A stretch of 64,000 nucleotides of DNA from Bradyrhizobium sp. Tv2a-2. GTDB lineage: Bacteria; Pseudomonadota; Alphaproteobacteria; Rhizobiales; Xanthobacteraceae. The stretch is taken from positions 124,168-188,167 of the forward strand of contig NZ_AXAI01000014.1 of the NCBI RefSeq assembly GCF_000472425.1. The letters are read 5' to 3'. Shown one piece after another: positions 1-8,267 of the stretch (within the stretch, counting starts at the first letter, position 1; every line of letters begins with the position of its first letter). Position numbers and translations under genes: made by a program. The notes beneath the pieces are model-generated. The model ran no database searches. It was not told where the DNA came from and saw only the letters and a program-made list of their open reading frames with translations.

Positions 1-2
1 TG

Positions 3-1262
3 TCGAACCGCGTCCTGTTCCGCGACAAGATGGCCGATGGCCTGTCCGAGGTTGCAGCCCACGGCGGCGAGATGGCGGTGCTGTGCCTCGACCTCGACAA
101 TTTCAAGACGGTCAATGACCGGCTCGGCCACGCAGTCGGCGACAAATTGCTGCGCTGGGTGGCTGCGCGCCTGCGCGAATGCGCCGACCCCGGCGACACC
201 GTAGCCCGCCTCGGCGGCGACGAGTTCGCGATCCTGCAGCGCGGACCGCAGCCGCAGTCCGCCGAGCGGCTCGCCAGCCGCCTTGTCGAGATCATCGGCC
301 ACCCACCGCCGATGGAAAACCACATCATCCACACCGGTGTCAGCGTCGGCATCGCGATCGCGCCCGATCATGGCCTTGATCCCGACGAGCTGATGAAGTG
401 CGCCGACCTTGCGCTCTATCAGGCCAAGGCGCGGGGACGCGGCGTCTATCAGCTGTTTCATCCCGAAATGGAAGCGCACGCGCGCTCGCGCCATACGCTG
501 GAGATGGAGCTGCGCCAAGCGCTGGAGGCCGGCGAGTTTCATCTCGTGTTCCAGCCACAGATACGCCTGGGCACCAGCGAGCTGACCGGCTTCGAGGCGC
601 TGTTACGCTGGAACAGCGCTACGCGTGGTCCGATATCACCGGCCGATTTCATCCCGATCGCAGAAGAGACCGGGCTGATTGTGCCGATCGGGGAATGGGT
701 GCTGCGAACGGCCTGCGCGACTGCGGCCAAATGGCCGAGCCATGTCAGGATCGCGGTCAACCTGTCGCCGGTGCAATTCCGCGCTCGCGGTCTTGTCGCC
801 ATGGTCACCAGCGCAATGGCGGCCGCCGGCATTGACCCAAGGCGGCTGGAGCTCGAGGTCACCGAGACCGCGCTGCTCGAGGACGACGAGGCAAACGTCG
901 CCATCCTGCACCAGCTGCGCAAGCTCGGTGTTCGGGTCAGTCTGGACGATTTCGGCGTCGGCTACTCCGCGCTCGGCTATTTGCGGAAATTCCCCTTCGA
1001 CATGATCAAGATCGACCGCTCCTTTGTCGGGACGCTCGGCTTTTCCCATGAAAGCGCCGCGATCGTTCGCACCATTGCGAGCCTGGGAGCCAATCTCGGT
1101 GTCGAGACCACGGCGGAGGGTGTCGAGACCGCCGAGCAGCTCGAGCTCGTCCGCGAGGCCGGCTGCACCGCCGTGCAGGGCTTCTATTTCAGCAGGCCGT
1201 GCTCAGCCGCGGATGTCGGCCGCCTGATCGAGCAGTTGAACCCAATGCATCGGGTGGCGTAA
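3..1262 (+). CDS. GGDEF/EAL cyclic-di-GMP protein, 5' end outside window
   Basis: The reading frame is open to the left edge, so the N terminus (probably sensory) is missing. What remains is a GGDEF domain (first ~150 residues) with an intact GGDEF signature in RLGGDEFAIL, followed by an EAL domain with EALLRW, NLSPVQF and a DDFGVGYSAL stretch carrying the metal-binding acidic pair. Both signatures look intact, so synthesis and hydrolysis of cyclic-di-GMP are both possible. The RxxD product-inhibition site expected just before GGDEF reads DPGD, so feedback inhibition is probably absent. It is convergent with the next gene. Confidence 0.93.
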   Translation, partial: SNRVLFRDKMADGLSEVAAHGGEMAVLCLDLDNFKTVNDRLGHAVGDKLLRWVAARLRECADPGDTVARLGGDEFAILQRGPQPQSAERLASRLVEIIGHPPPMENHIIHTGVSVGIAIAPDHGLDPDELMKCADLALYQAKARGRGVYQLFHPEMEAHARSRHTLEMELRQALEAGEFHLVFQPQIRLGTSELTGFEALLRWNSATRGPISPADFIPIAEETGLIVPIGEWVLRTACATAAKWPSHVRIAVNLSPVQFRARGLVAMVTSAMAAAGIDPRRLELEVTETALLEDDEANVAILHQLRKLGVRVSLDDFGVGYSALGYLRKFPFDMIKIDRSFVGTLGFSHESAAIVRTIASLGANLGVETTAEGVETAEQLELVREAGCTAVQGFYFSRPCSAADVGRLIEQLNPMHRVA

Positions 1263-1321
1263 GCGGGGCCCTTCGCGTTCGGTGGGTAGATCGGAGCAAT
1301 GCCCATCAAACAGTACCGCAA

Positions 1322-1356
1322 GCAGGATGGGTTTCGCTGCGTTCTACCCATCCTGC
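1322..1356. repeat. Inverted repeat between convergent genes, possible bidirectional terminator
   Basis: Perfect 11-bp arms (GCAGGATGGGT and its reverse complement) flank a 13-nt loop, in the 99-bp gap between two convergent genes. There is no T-run, so it may be a REP-like element rather than a classical terminator. The sequence type (GGATGGGTTTCGCTGCG) resembles intergenic repeats I associate with Bradyrhizobium. Confidence 0.5.
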
Positions 1357-1361
1357 GACGC

Positions 1362-2288
1362 TTACGACCTCTTCAAGTTCGCCAAAATCCGGTCGGCCTC
1401 GGTACGCCAATCGGCGCTGCGCGCGAACTCCTTCGTTCCGCGCTCGCCGAACAGCCCGCCATCCGCGAGATCGGCGACCCACGCTTGCCGCTCGGCCGTG
1501 CCCTGCGCCGACCATGGCGTGAGGCCCGCCTCGCGCACGGTCTCGGCCACCTCGCGGACCTCCTCAGCCCGGCGCCTGCCGTGCTCGATCACGCGCTGGA
1601 AGAAATAGGCGCCCTGCTTCTCCCAATTGATGCCAGGAAATGTCTCGGCCAGTGACGCAAGCACCGCATCCTCTACACCATAGGCGCGCGCCGTGGTGAA
1701 GCATTCGATCACCATCGCTTCCATGCCCTTGATCATGATGCTGCGGCACATCTTCACGGCGGAGGCAACGCCGAGCCTATCACTTGCGACCTTGGCATCG
1801 AAACCGAGTGTAACCAACAGCGGCGCCAGCTCCCGCGCACCGCCGCCGCCAAGCAGAAGCGGCACCTTGATGCGGTAAGGCGGCACCGAAGTCATGACCG
1901 CGCCTTCGACATAACGGCCGCTGGCGCCGTCGATCAGCTCCGCCGCGCGCTGCTTCGCGCCTGGCGAGGCCGAGTTGAAATCAAGGAACCAGGAACCCTG
2001 CCTGATTGCGGGCGCGCAGGCCTCTGCAACCGGCACGGCCTGGCTCGCGGTGACCGCGGAGATGATGAAGTCAACACTCCCCGCGAGTTCGGCGTGCGAA
2101 CTGGCCAGCGCGACGCCAAACTTGGCGGCATGCTCACGCAACGCGGTCTGCTGCTCGCCGCCGAGCTTGATATCGTAGGCGGCGACCTTGACATCCTGCT
2201 TGCGCAAATCCTCGGCAAGGATACGACCGACCTCGCCATAGCCGACGAGGCCGATTTGCCATCTCTTTGGGTCGGGATATATCGCCAT
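1362..2288 (-). CDS. NAD(P)-binding dehydrogenase with DUF1932 C-terminal domain
   Basis: 308 aa. The N-terminal Rossmann fold has GYGEVG at residues ~17-22, followed by a 6-phosphogluconate/3-hydroxyisobutyrate-dehydrogenase-like body; the C-terminal half (~195-270, with VKMCRSIMIKGMEA) matches the DUF1932 type. Members of this family reduce or oxidise small hydroxy acids with NAD(P); the substrate here is unknown. It is the last gene of the minus-strand aromatic-acid cluster, and its start codon overlaps the stop of the gene before it by one base (TGATG), which indicates translational coupling. A role in processing a ring-cleavage product is inferred from position only. Confidence 0.8.
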   Translation of the reverse strand: MAIYPDPKRWQIGLVGYGEVGRILAEDLRKQDVKVAAYDIKLGGEQQTALREHAAKFGVALASSHAELAGSVDFIISAVTASQAVPVAEACAPAIRQGSWFLDFNSASPGAKQRAAELIDGASGRYVEGAVMTSVPPYRIKVPLLLGGGGARELAPLLVTLGFDAKVASDRLGVASAVKMCRSIMIKGMEAMVIECFTTARAYGVEDAVLASLAETFPGINWEKQGAYFFQRVIEHGRRRAEEVREVAETVREAGLTPWSAQGTAERQAWVADLADGGLFGERGTKEFARSADWRTEADRILANLKRS

Positions 2289-3166
2289 CAGTTCAAACCA
2301 TGTGTTGTCGGATCGAACAGCTCGTCCACCGAGAAGCGTCGGGGGATCAGCGACTGCTGGGCCGCATAATCCGTGATGAGATCCAGCGATCTCCTGTTGG
2401 CCTCGACGCCGAACGGAATGGGATCCGGTGACGCCGCCGGCCCCGCCGCGGCCTTGCTTCTTTTCAGAAGCTCATAGAGCTCGCGCACGATGTCAGGCCG
2501 TTCGCGCGCGAGCTTTGCGGTCACCACCACGAGATGATTGACCGGGATGGCACCGTGTCTCGCAAACCAGCGCGATGCTTCGATAGCCGGATCAGGAAAC
2601 AGCGGCTTGAGCGGGGCTTCGCTTGCGGTCTCGCCCAGCACCGCGTCAAGCTCGGCATCCAGAAGCATCGGGACGATCTTCCTGCCAGCGGGTGCACGCT
2701 CGGTGGTGTCGCGGTATTCGGCGACATGCGGATCCTCGAACGTCACCCAGTGAACTCTGTCGAGATTGACGCCGTAATCATTGGCGAGGATGCCGCGGAT
2801 CCAGGCACCTGTGGTCGTGGTGAAGGAGCGGATGCCGACGCGCTTGCCTTCGAGGTCACCGGGCCCGAGGACCTCGCGCTCGCCATTGTAGATCGCATAG
2901 GCGAGCTGATGGCGGCCCAGCATCGCCGCCGGCAATAGCACGAGCGGCTTGTGGTAGGCCTTGGCCATCAGGAAGGTGACGATCGCCATCTCGCAGACGT
3001 CGAAGGCCTGCTCGCGCACCATCGGCTTGAATGCGGTGTTGGTCGGCGTGTACTCGATGAATTCGAGCTCGAAGAGGTTTGAGCGAACCTCGCCGCGCTT
3101 CAGCGGCATCACATGCGGGTGGTTGCCGAGGACAATGCGTAAGCGCGGAACATCCATGTCAGCCAA
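2288..3166 (-). CDS. 4,5-dihydroxyphthalate decarboxylase-like / substrate-binding fold protein
   Basis: 292 aa, no signal peptide. The pattern of a short N-terminal strand, a YTPTNTAFKPMVREQAFDVCEMA stretch around residues 38-60 and a periplasmic-binding-protein-like fold matches proteins annotated as 4,5-dihydroxyphthalate decarboxylase (Pht5 type), which are related to ABC solute-binding proteins but lack a leader. The reaction would be conversion of 4,5-dihydroxyphthalate to protocatechuate, feeding the 4,5-cleavage route suggested by the neighbouring galB-like and ligI-like genes. The family contains members without proven activity, so the enzyme call is moderate. It overlaps the downstream dehydrogenase start. 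Confidence 0.7.
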   Translation of the reverse strand: MADMDVPRLRIVLGNHPHVMPLKRGEVRSNLFELEFIEYTPTNTAFKPMVREQAFDVCEMAIVTFLMAKAYHKPLVLLPAAMLGRHQLAYAIYNGEREVLGPGDLEGKRVGIRSFTTTTGAWIRGILANDYGVNLDRVHWVTFEDPHVAEYRDTTERAPAGRKIVPMLLDAELDAVLGETASEAPLKPLFPDPAIEASRWFARHGAIPVNHLVVVTAKLARERPDIVRELYELLKRSKAAAGPAASPDPIPFGVEANRRSLDLITDYAAQQSLIPRRFSVDELFDPTTHGLN

Positions 3167-3190
3167 CTCCAGGTCGCAACGCGTGACGTC

Positions 3191-3376
3191 TCAAGCCTGC
3201 TCGGGATGATCGACATAGACAAGGCCTGCTTTGGCAAGGGCCTCACGCATCTCGTACATGTCGAGCCCGAGTTCGCCTGAAGCCAGCCGCTTTCGCTTGC
3301 CCTCTTCGTCCTGCGTCCGCATCTTTGCCTTTTGCGCGACGGCGCGATTGAGGGTCCTGACGACGACCGGTTTCAT
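3191..3376 (-). CDS. Small conserved-looking protein, 61 aa
   Basis: A 61-aa basic/acidic helical protein starting MKPVVVRTLNRAVAQKAKM. Its ATG overlaps the TGA of the upstream galB-like gene (ATGA at 3373-3376), a strong sign that it is translated as part of the operon. No signal peptide, cysteine motif or known domain is visible. The C-terminal ~30 residues (ELGLDMYEMREALAKAGLVY) look like one or two helices. Function unknown; because it is embedded among aromatic-acid genes, a small accessory subunit is possible. Confidence 0.65.
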   Translation of the reverse strand: MKPVVVRTLNRAVAQKAKMRTQDEEGKRKRLASGELGLDMYEMREALAKAGLVYVDHPEQA

Positions 3377-4086
3377 TGCAGGATCTCCTCGACGGTCGGA
3401 AACAGCCGCTGATAGGCCTCGCCATAGGTCATGGGAACGCCAGTGTTGCGGCTGCCCTGGATGCCGCGGTTGAGCGCGACGCGTTCGTAATAGCCCCAGA
3501 GATGCTTTTGCGCTGCCAGGATCTGGAACGCCTCGTATTTCTGGTTCCAGACTTCGTCGATCTTGAGGATCAGGTTGGGCTTGAAGTTGCACATTTCCGG
3601 CTGGTGCGGCTCGAACAGGAACACCGGCGGTGCCGAGTATTTATATTTGGCGTCCGGCTTGTGCCCCATCGCCTGCGCCACCACGCGGGTCTGCTGGGCG
3701 AAATGCGCGGCGTCCGGATGATCGAAATTATAGGGGTCCTCCAGCGCATGAGTCAGCACGAAGCTCGGATTGAGCTCGCGATAGATGTCGACCATGCGAT
3801 CGAAATGCGCCTCATTGAGCTTGAGCGGATAGTCGCCGCAATCGAAGAACTCGATTTCGGCGCCCAATAGCTTGGCGGCTCGCTCGGCCTCGTCCTTGCG
3901 GCCGGCCTTGACGGATTCCAGCGTCGCACCGGCCTCCTTCCAGGCAAACTGGCTTTCGCCGCGCTCGCCATAGGACAGGCAGACGATCTTCACGCGATAG
4001 CCCTTCTTGGCATGGAGCGCGATGGCGCCACCCGCGCGCCAGACGAAGTCGCCGGGATGAGCCGTAATGACAAGACCGGTTTTCAT
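3373..4086 (-). CDS. galB: 4-oxalomesaconate hydratase-like PIG-L/LmbE family protein
   Basis: 237 aa, PIG-L/LmbE zinc-hydrolase fold. The zinc motif AHPGD is at residues 9-13 (family consensus AHPDD, so the second Asp position is changed), with HPDAAH at ~124-129 as the later ligand region. Overall sequence resembles GalB of the gallate pathway, which hydrates 4-oxalomesaconate to 4-carboxy-4-hydroxy-2-oxoadipate. This matches the adjacent LigI-like PDC hydrolase, which yields the GalB substrate. It lies 46 bp after the symporter gene and overlaps the next small gene by 4 bp. Confidence 0.78.
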   Translation of the reverse strand: MKTGLVITAHPGDFVWRAGGAIALHAKKGYRVKIVCLSYGERGESQFAWKEAGATLESVKAGRKDEAERAAKLLGAEIEFFDCGDYPLKLNEAHFDRMVDIYRELNPSFVLTHALEDPYNFDHPDAAHFAQQTRVVAQAMGHKPDAKYKYSAPPVFLFEPHQPEMCNFKPNLILKIDEVWNQKYEAFQILAAQKHLWGYYERVALNRGIQGSRNTGVPMTYGEAYQRLFPTVEEILQ

Positions 4087-4132
4087 GATTTCAATAACTC
4101 CGTTTGGTCAGATCTCTCAGCGTGGCCAGCTC

Positions 4133-5431
4133 TCACGGCGTGGCCAGCCGCGCATCGCCGTCAAGCACGCGCTTGAGGCGGTTTTCGTCAACCGCGTTCT
4201 CCCATTTGGCGACGACGATGGTCGCGACCGCATTGCCGACGAGATTGGTCGGCGTCAGCGCCTGCGACATCAGGCGATGGATTCCGAGCACCAGCGCCAC
4301 GCTCGCGACCGGTATCGTTCCCGTCGCCGCAAGCGTCGCCGCCAGCACGACAAAGGCCGCTCCGGCGATGCCGGCAGCCCCCTTCGAGGTGACAAGCAGG
4401 ATAATGAGAAGCGCAATCTGCTGCCCCAGATCGAGCGGCGTGTTGGTCGCCTGGGCCAGGAAGACGCTCGTCGTGGCGAGATAGAGGCAGGTGCCGTCGA
4501 GATTGAAGGAATAGCCGGTCGGGATCACGAGCCCGACCACACTCTCCTCACAGCCAAGGTTTTCGAGCTTGGAGATCATCCGCGGCAGCACCGTCTCCGA
4601 CGAGGTCGTTGCGATGCAGATCAGGAGCTCGGCCCGGATGTAGCGGATCAGCTTCAACAAGCTGAAGCCGCAGAGCCGGGCCACCGGGCCGAGCGCAACA
4701 ATGATGAAGACCACGCAAGTGAGGTAGAAGCAGACCAGGAGCTTGCCGAGCGAGGCCAGCGAGCCGACGCCGAATTTGCCGACGGTGAAGGCAATCGCAC
4801 CGAACGCGCCGATCGGCGCGGCCCACATCACGATGCCGACAACGGCAAAGATCATCTTTGCCGCGATGTCGATGATATCGACCAGCGGCTTGGCACGCTC
4901 ACCGAGCTGCACCAGGGCGAAGCCGCAGACGACGGCGATGAAAAGCACCTGCAGGATATTGCCTTCGGCGAAGGCGCCGACGAACGTGCCCGGGATGATA
5001 TTCATCAAAAACGGCACGAAGCCGACAGCGGCGGTCTGCTTGACATAGGGCTCGATCGCAGCGGCATTGATGCTGGCCGGATCGATGTTCATCCCGGCGC
5101 CGGGCTTCAGGACATTGACCGCGATCAATCCAATGATCAGCGCAATCGTGGTCATGATCTCGAAATAGACGATCGCCTTCAACGCGACGCGGCCGACCCG
5201 GGCCATGTCGGCCATATGCGCGATGCCGTGCACGACGGTACAGAAGATGATTGGCGCGATCAGCATCCGGATCACCTTGATGAAGGCATCGCCCAGCGGC
5301 TGCATCTGGGCGCCAAGGCCGGGGCTGACAGCGCCGAGCAGGACGCCGGCCGCCATCGCGATCAGCACCTGCACCCAGAGCTCCTTCCACCAGGATCCGG
5401 TCCGCTGCTTCTCGATGATCAGAGTTGTCAT
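4133..5431 (-). CDS. Dicarboxylate/cation symporter (DctA/DAACS family)
   Basis: 432 aa with multiple membrane segments, typical length for DctA. Family signatures are visible: a TSSETVLP segment (the serine-rich re-entrant loop, around residue 280), SFNLDGT (substrate and cation site) and ALTPTNLVGN near the C terminus. These proteins import C4-dicarboxylates with protons or sodium. Its position between ligI-like and galB-like genes suggests uptake of an aromatic or ring-cleavage dicarboxylate such as 2-pyrone-4,6-dicarboxylate, but that substrate is inference. Confidence 0.9.
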   Translation of the reverse strand: MTTLIIEKQRTGSWWKELWVQVLIAMAAGVLLGAVSPGLGAQMQPLGDAFIKVIRMLIAPIIFCTVVHGIAHMADMARVGRVALKAIVYFEIMTTIALIIGLIAVNVLKPGAGMNIDPASINAAAIEPYVKQTAAVGFVPFLMNIIPGTFVGAFAEGNILQVLFIAVVCGFALVQLGERAKPLVDIIDIAAKMIFAVVGIVMWAAPIGAFGAIAFTVGKFGVGSLASLGKLLVCFYLTCVVFIIVALGPVARLCGFSLLKLIRYIRAELLICIATTSSETVLPRMISKLENLGCEESVVGLVIPTGYSFNLDGTCLYLATTSVFLAQATNTPLDLGQQIALLIILLVTSKGAAGIAGAAFVVLAATLAATGTIPVASVALVLGIHRLMSQALTPTNLVGNAVATIVVAKWENAVDENRLKRVLDGDARLATP

Positions 5432-5457
5432 CTCAGCCCCAATTTTTGCTTGCCGGA

Positions 5458-6330
5458 TCAGTCAAACTCGAACAGCCGCGCGGGGTTGCTCACCAGGATC
5501 TTCCACTGCAGCTCCGTTTCCGGCGCGAACAGCGGCACCAGATCGACCAGGTCGCCGTCATTCGGCATCACCTTCACATTGGGATGCGGCCAATCCGTGC
5601 CCCAGATCACCCGATCCGGCGCCGTCTCGACGATTTTCCGCGCAAAAGGCACGGCATCAGTGAACGGAGGTCCCGCGGAAGACACCCGCTCGCAGCCGCA
5701 GACCTTGACCCAGCATTTTTCGTCGCGATGCATCAGCTCGATCAGGGTGCGGAAGGGAAGCTGGTCGAGCCCATCGGCAGCCTTGACGCGGCCCATATGA
5801 TCGATGGTGTAGCGCACCGGCAGGCGCGCCAGCATGTCGGCATATTCGGGAAGATCGATGGCATCGAAGTGCAGATCGACATGCCAGCCGAGCGGCGCGA
5901 TCATCGCAATCACCCGCTCGAATACGCCGATATCGGGAACGCCGCCGAGATGGCGGACGAAGTTGAAGCGACAGCCGCGAAAGCCGCCGTCATGCAGCTC
6001 GCGCAATCCGCGCTCGGTGATGGTGTCGTCGATATTGGCGACCGCCCGGTAGGCGCCGTTGCTCTCCGCGATTGCGTCCAGCGCAACGCGGTTGTCGGTG
6101 CCGTGGACGCTGGCATTGACGATGACAGCGCGGCCGACGCCGAGCCTGGCATGCAGCGCCCGGAAATCCTCCAGCCCCGCGTCAGGCGGCGTATAGGGCC
6201 GGTCCGCCGCATAAGGATATTTCGAGCCTGGCCCGAAGATGTGGCAATGCGCGTCACAGGCGAGCGGCGGCAGCTTGAATTTCGGGATCCTGGTGTGGGG
6301 ATCGGGTCCCGGAATGGTCGGCGTGTACAT
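5458..6330 (-). CDS. ligI: 2-pyrone-4,6-dicarboxylate hydrolase-like amidohydrolase
   Basis: 290 aa, metal-dependent amidohydrolase fold (LigI is ~293 aa). Metal motif DAHCHIFGP lies near the N terminus (~residues 26-34), an IDHMGR loop is near 180, and WGTDWPHPN near 248 contains the catalytic Asp. The ATG at 6330 (MYTPTIPGPD) is chosen because the frame upstream of it encodes unrelated residues. LigI opens the lactone of PDC in the protocatechuate 4,5-cleavage and gallate pathways. It is first in a same-strand run ligI-symporter-galB-orf61-pht5-like-dehydrogenase, with 26 bp to the symporter. Confidence 0.85.
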   Translation of the reverse strand: MYTPTIPGPDPHTRIPKFKLPPLACDAHCHIFGPGSKYPYAADRPYTPPDAGLEDFRALHARLGVGRAVIVNASVHGTDNRVALDAIAESNGAYRAVANIDDTITERGLRELHDGGFRGCRFNFVRHLGGVPDIGVFERVIAMIAPLGWHVDLHFDAIDLPEYADMLARLPVRYTIDHMGRVKAADGLDQLPFRTLIELMHRDEKCWVKVCGCERVSSAGPPFTDAVPFARKIVETAPDRVIWGTDWPHPNVKVMPNDGDLVDLVPLFAPETELQWKILVSNPARLFEFD

Positions 6331-6332
6331 GA

Positions 6333-6431
6333 TCAGCCTTGGGTGAACTTGAACAGACGAGCAGGATTTTCGACGAGGAGCTTCTGTTGGGTGGCGGGAT
6401 CCGGCGCATAGGCTGCAGAACAGAGCAGCGG
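6333..6431 (-). pseudogene. 3' stump of a second LigI-like amidohydrolase
   Basis: The minus-strand frame reads YAPDPATQQKLLVENPARLF and stops at 6333-6335, two bases before the ligI-like ATG. It aligns with the C terminus of the neighbouring enzyme (FAPETELQWKILVSNPARLF). Only about 30 codons remain; the rest has been lost, with the TetR gene now ending at 6443. It is best explained as the tail of a deleted tandem paralogue. Confidence 0.75.
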
Positions 6432-6442
6432 TGACTTTGTTC

Positions 6443-7156
6443 TTATGACTTGCTGTGTGACGCGGCCCGGCGGCGCGTCCGTACTGGCTGGTCGAGCGGC
6501 GGCGCCTGCATCGAGGCGACGGTCGCGCGCACCAGCTCCTCGATGGCATGGCCAGCGTCCGCACCATCGGCCTCGCCGCGCGACAGGCGCGAGACACGCT
6601 CCGGCGTCACCAGCGAGTAATACAGCGCGCCGAGCAGAAAATGGCTGCGCCAGACGATCTCGGTGCGCGGAATATGCGGCAGGCTTTCGTTGATCGCATC
6701 GATGAAGGCGTGGCTGGTGTCGTCGAAGGTCTGCGCAATGATGCGCCGCGCGACCTCGTTGCCTTCGGCCGACATCACGGCGCGCAGCCGCGTGAAGCGC
6801 GCGCCGCCGCCTGCGAGGTCGCTGCCGGAGGAGAAAGCGGGCAAGACATAGGCGCGCACGATCGCCTCGAGCCGGTCCTGCAGGTCGCGCACGCGCTTCG
6901 CAGCAGAGAGGAGCTCGGAGCGGCGCAGGTTCATCGGCCCGCAATGCCGGCGGTAGATCTCCAGCAGCAGCCCGTCCTTGGTCTTGAAGTGATAGGTGAC
7001 GCTGCCGGGATTGGCGCCGGCTGCCAGCGCGATGTCGCGCACCGAGACCGCGTTGAATCCGTTGGTCGAGAACAGCTCCTCCGCAGCGCACAGGATCGCC
7101 TCGCGCATATTGGGCTTGCGCGCCGCAGTCGGCTTGCTCTGGAGCTTTCGGACCAT
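6443..7156 (-). CDS. TetR family transcriptional regulator
   Basis: 237 aa from the ATG at 7156 (MVRKLQSK); a TTG at 7198 would add 14 residues. The HTH lies at about residues 20-60 (FNAVSVRDIALAAGANPGSV then TYHF), a classic TetR DNA-binding domain; the C-terminal half is a ligand/dimerisation domain. It precedes the aromatic-acid genes on the same strand and is divergent from the Bug-type binding protein. A perfect palindrome lies 4 bp upstream of its ATG, consistent with autorepression and control of the divergent gene. The ligand is unknown; an aromatic acid is likely from context. Confidence 0.88.
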   Translation of the reverse strand: MVRKLQSKPTAARKPNMREAILCAAEELFSTNGFNAVSVRDIALAAGANPGSVTYHFKTKDGLLLEIYRRHCGPMNLRRSELLSAAKRVRDLQDRLEAIVRAYVLPAFSSGSDLAGGGARFTRLRAVMSAEGNEVARRIIAQTFDDTSHAFIDAINESLPHIPRTEIVWRSHFLLGALYYSLVTPERVSRLSRGEADGADAGHAIEELVRATVASMQAPPLDQPVRTRRRAASHSKS

Positions 7157-7160
7157 GCCA

Positions 7161-7178
7161 TTTGTACTAATGTACAAA
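7161..7178. promoter_or_regulatory. Putative TetR operator over the regulator's own start region
   Basis: TTTGTACTAATGTACAAA: perfect 7-bp arms and a 4-bp spacer. On the minus strand TTGACC lies 15 bp upstream of TACATT inside the palindrome, a possible -35/-10 pair. Transcription would then begin almost at the ATG (7156), implying a very short or absent leader; no Shine-Dalgarno sequence is visible there. Confidence 0.6.
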
Positions 7179-7265
7179 AGAACAGGTCTGGTCAACAATA
7201 AACATGGGCGCTAGTACTGCACCCGAAACAACGCTGCCGCGCGGGGTTTGACCCGAGGCGGCGAG

Positions 7266-8267
7266 ATGCGAAAACAACCGGGGAGTACGCCAGGCATGCC
7301 GGCTTCGATCAAACGACTATTGTGTCTTGCATCCCTTGCGCTTGCCATGACGAGCCCAGCCGGGGCTGAAAGCTTTCCTACCAAGCCGGTCCATATTCTG
7401 GTGCCCTACGCGGCAGGCGGTGCCGTCGATGTGTTGGCGCGCACGCTCGGCCAATCGCTCGCAAAGATCTGGGGCCAGCAGCCCGTCATCGACAACCGCC
7501 CCGGCGCCGGCGGCATTGTCGCCTCGCAGGCGCTGACGCAATCAGCTCCCGACGGATACACGCTGATCCTGGTCGCGAGCGGTCATCCGCTCAACCAGTT
7601 CATCTATCCGAGCCTGCCCTACGACACCTTCAAGGATTTTACCGCCATCAGCGAGGTCGCCTCCTCGCCGCTCGCAATCATGGCGGCCAAGCAAGGTCCG
7701 TTCAAGACTCTGCAGGACGTGCTGGCGGCCTCGCGCAAGCAGCCGGATTCGCTGTCCTACGGCATGTCGGGCAACGGCACCTCGGCGCATCTGGCCGGCG
7801 AGCTCCTGAAATACATGGCGGACGTCAAGATCGTCGCCATTCCCTACAAGGGCGGTGCGCCGGCGATCACCGCCGTGATCGCGGGCGAGATTCCGCTCAG
7901 CTTCAATCCGCTCGCGGAGGTGGTCGGCCAGCTCGACGGCGGCGCGGTGCGTGCGCTTGCCGTGACATCGGCGGAGCGTTCCAAGGCACTTCCAGATGTT
8001 CCGACGGTGGCGGAGTCGGGCGTGCCCGGCTACGACGTCTCGGTGTGGTGGGGCTTCCTCGGGCCTGCCAAAATGCCGCCTGAACTCGCAGCGAAGATAC
8101 AAACCGACCTGAAGGCAGCGCTGCAGGATCCTGTCGTCGAGAAGACGCTGGTGCAGATCGGCGCAACACCGGCGGGCAGCACGCCAGCCGAGTTTGATGC
8201 GTTCATGCACGCGGAGGTGAAAAAATGGGAGCCGGTGTTGAAGGCAGCCAACATTCGCGCGCAGTGA
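7266..8267 (+). CDS. Tripartite tricarboxylate transporter binding protein (TctC/Bug family)
   Basis: 333 aa from the ATG at 7266, which has GAGG 7 nt upstream; an internal ATG at 7296 is an alternative. A signal peptide (SIKRLLCLASLALAMTSPAGA, cut after AGA) is followed by the family signature FPTKPVHILVPYAAGGAVDV and NRPGAGGIVA. Bug proteins bind carboxylates in the periplasm, usually for TctAB permeases, but orphan members like this one (no tctAB here) are very common. It probably captures an aromatic or related acid for the adjacent pathway. Confidence 0.9.
   Translation: MRKQPGSTPGMPASIKRLLCLASLALAMTSPAGAESFPTKPVHILVPYAAGGAVDVLARTLGQSLAKIWGQQPVIDNRPGAGGIVASQALTQSAPDGYTLILVASGHPLNQFIYPSLPYDTFKDFTAISEVASSPLAIMAAKQGPFKTLQDVLAASRKQPDSLSYGMSGNGTSAHLAGELLKYMADVKIVAIPYKGGAPAITAVIAGEIPLSFNPLAEVVGQLDGGAVRALAVTSAERSKALPDVPTVAESGVPGYDVSVWWGFLGPAKMPPELAAKIQTDLKAALQDPVVEKTLVQIGATPAGSTPAEFDAFMHAEVKKWEPVLKAANIRAQ

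Noticed and set aside
4067..5800. A 577-codon plus-strand frame
   Set aside because: Antisense to the symporter gene, low-complexity Arg/Asp/His-rich composition, no ribosome site.
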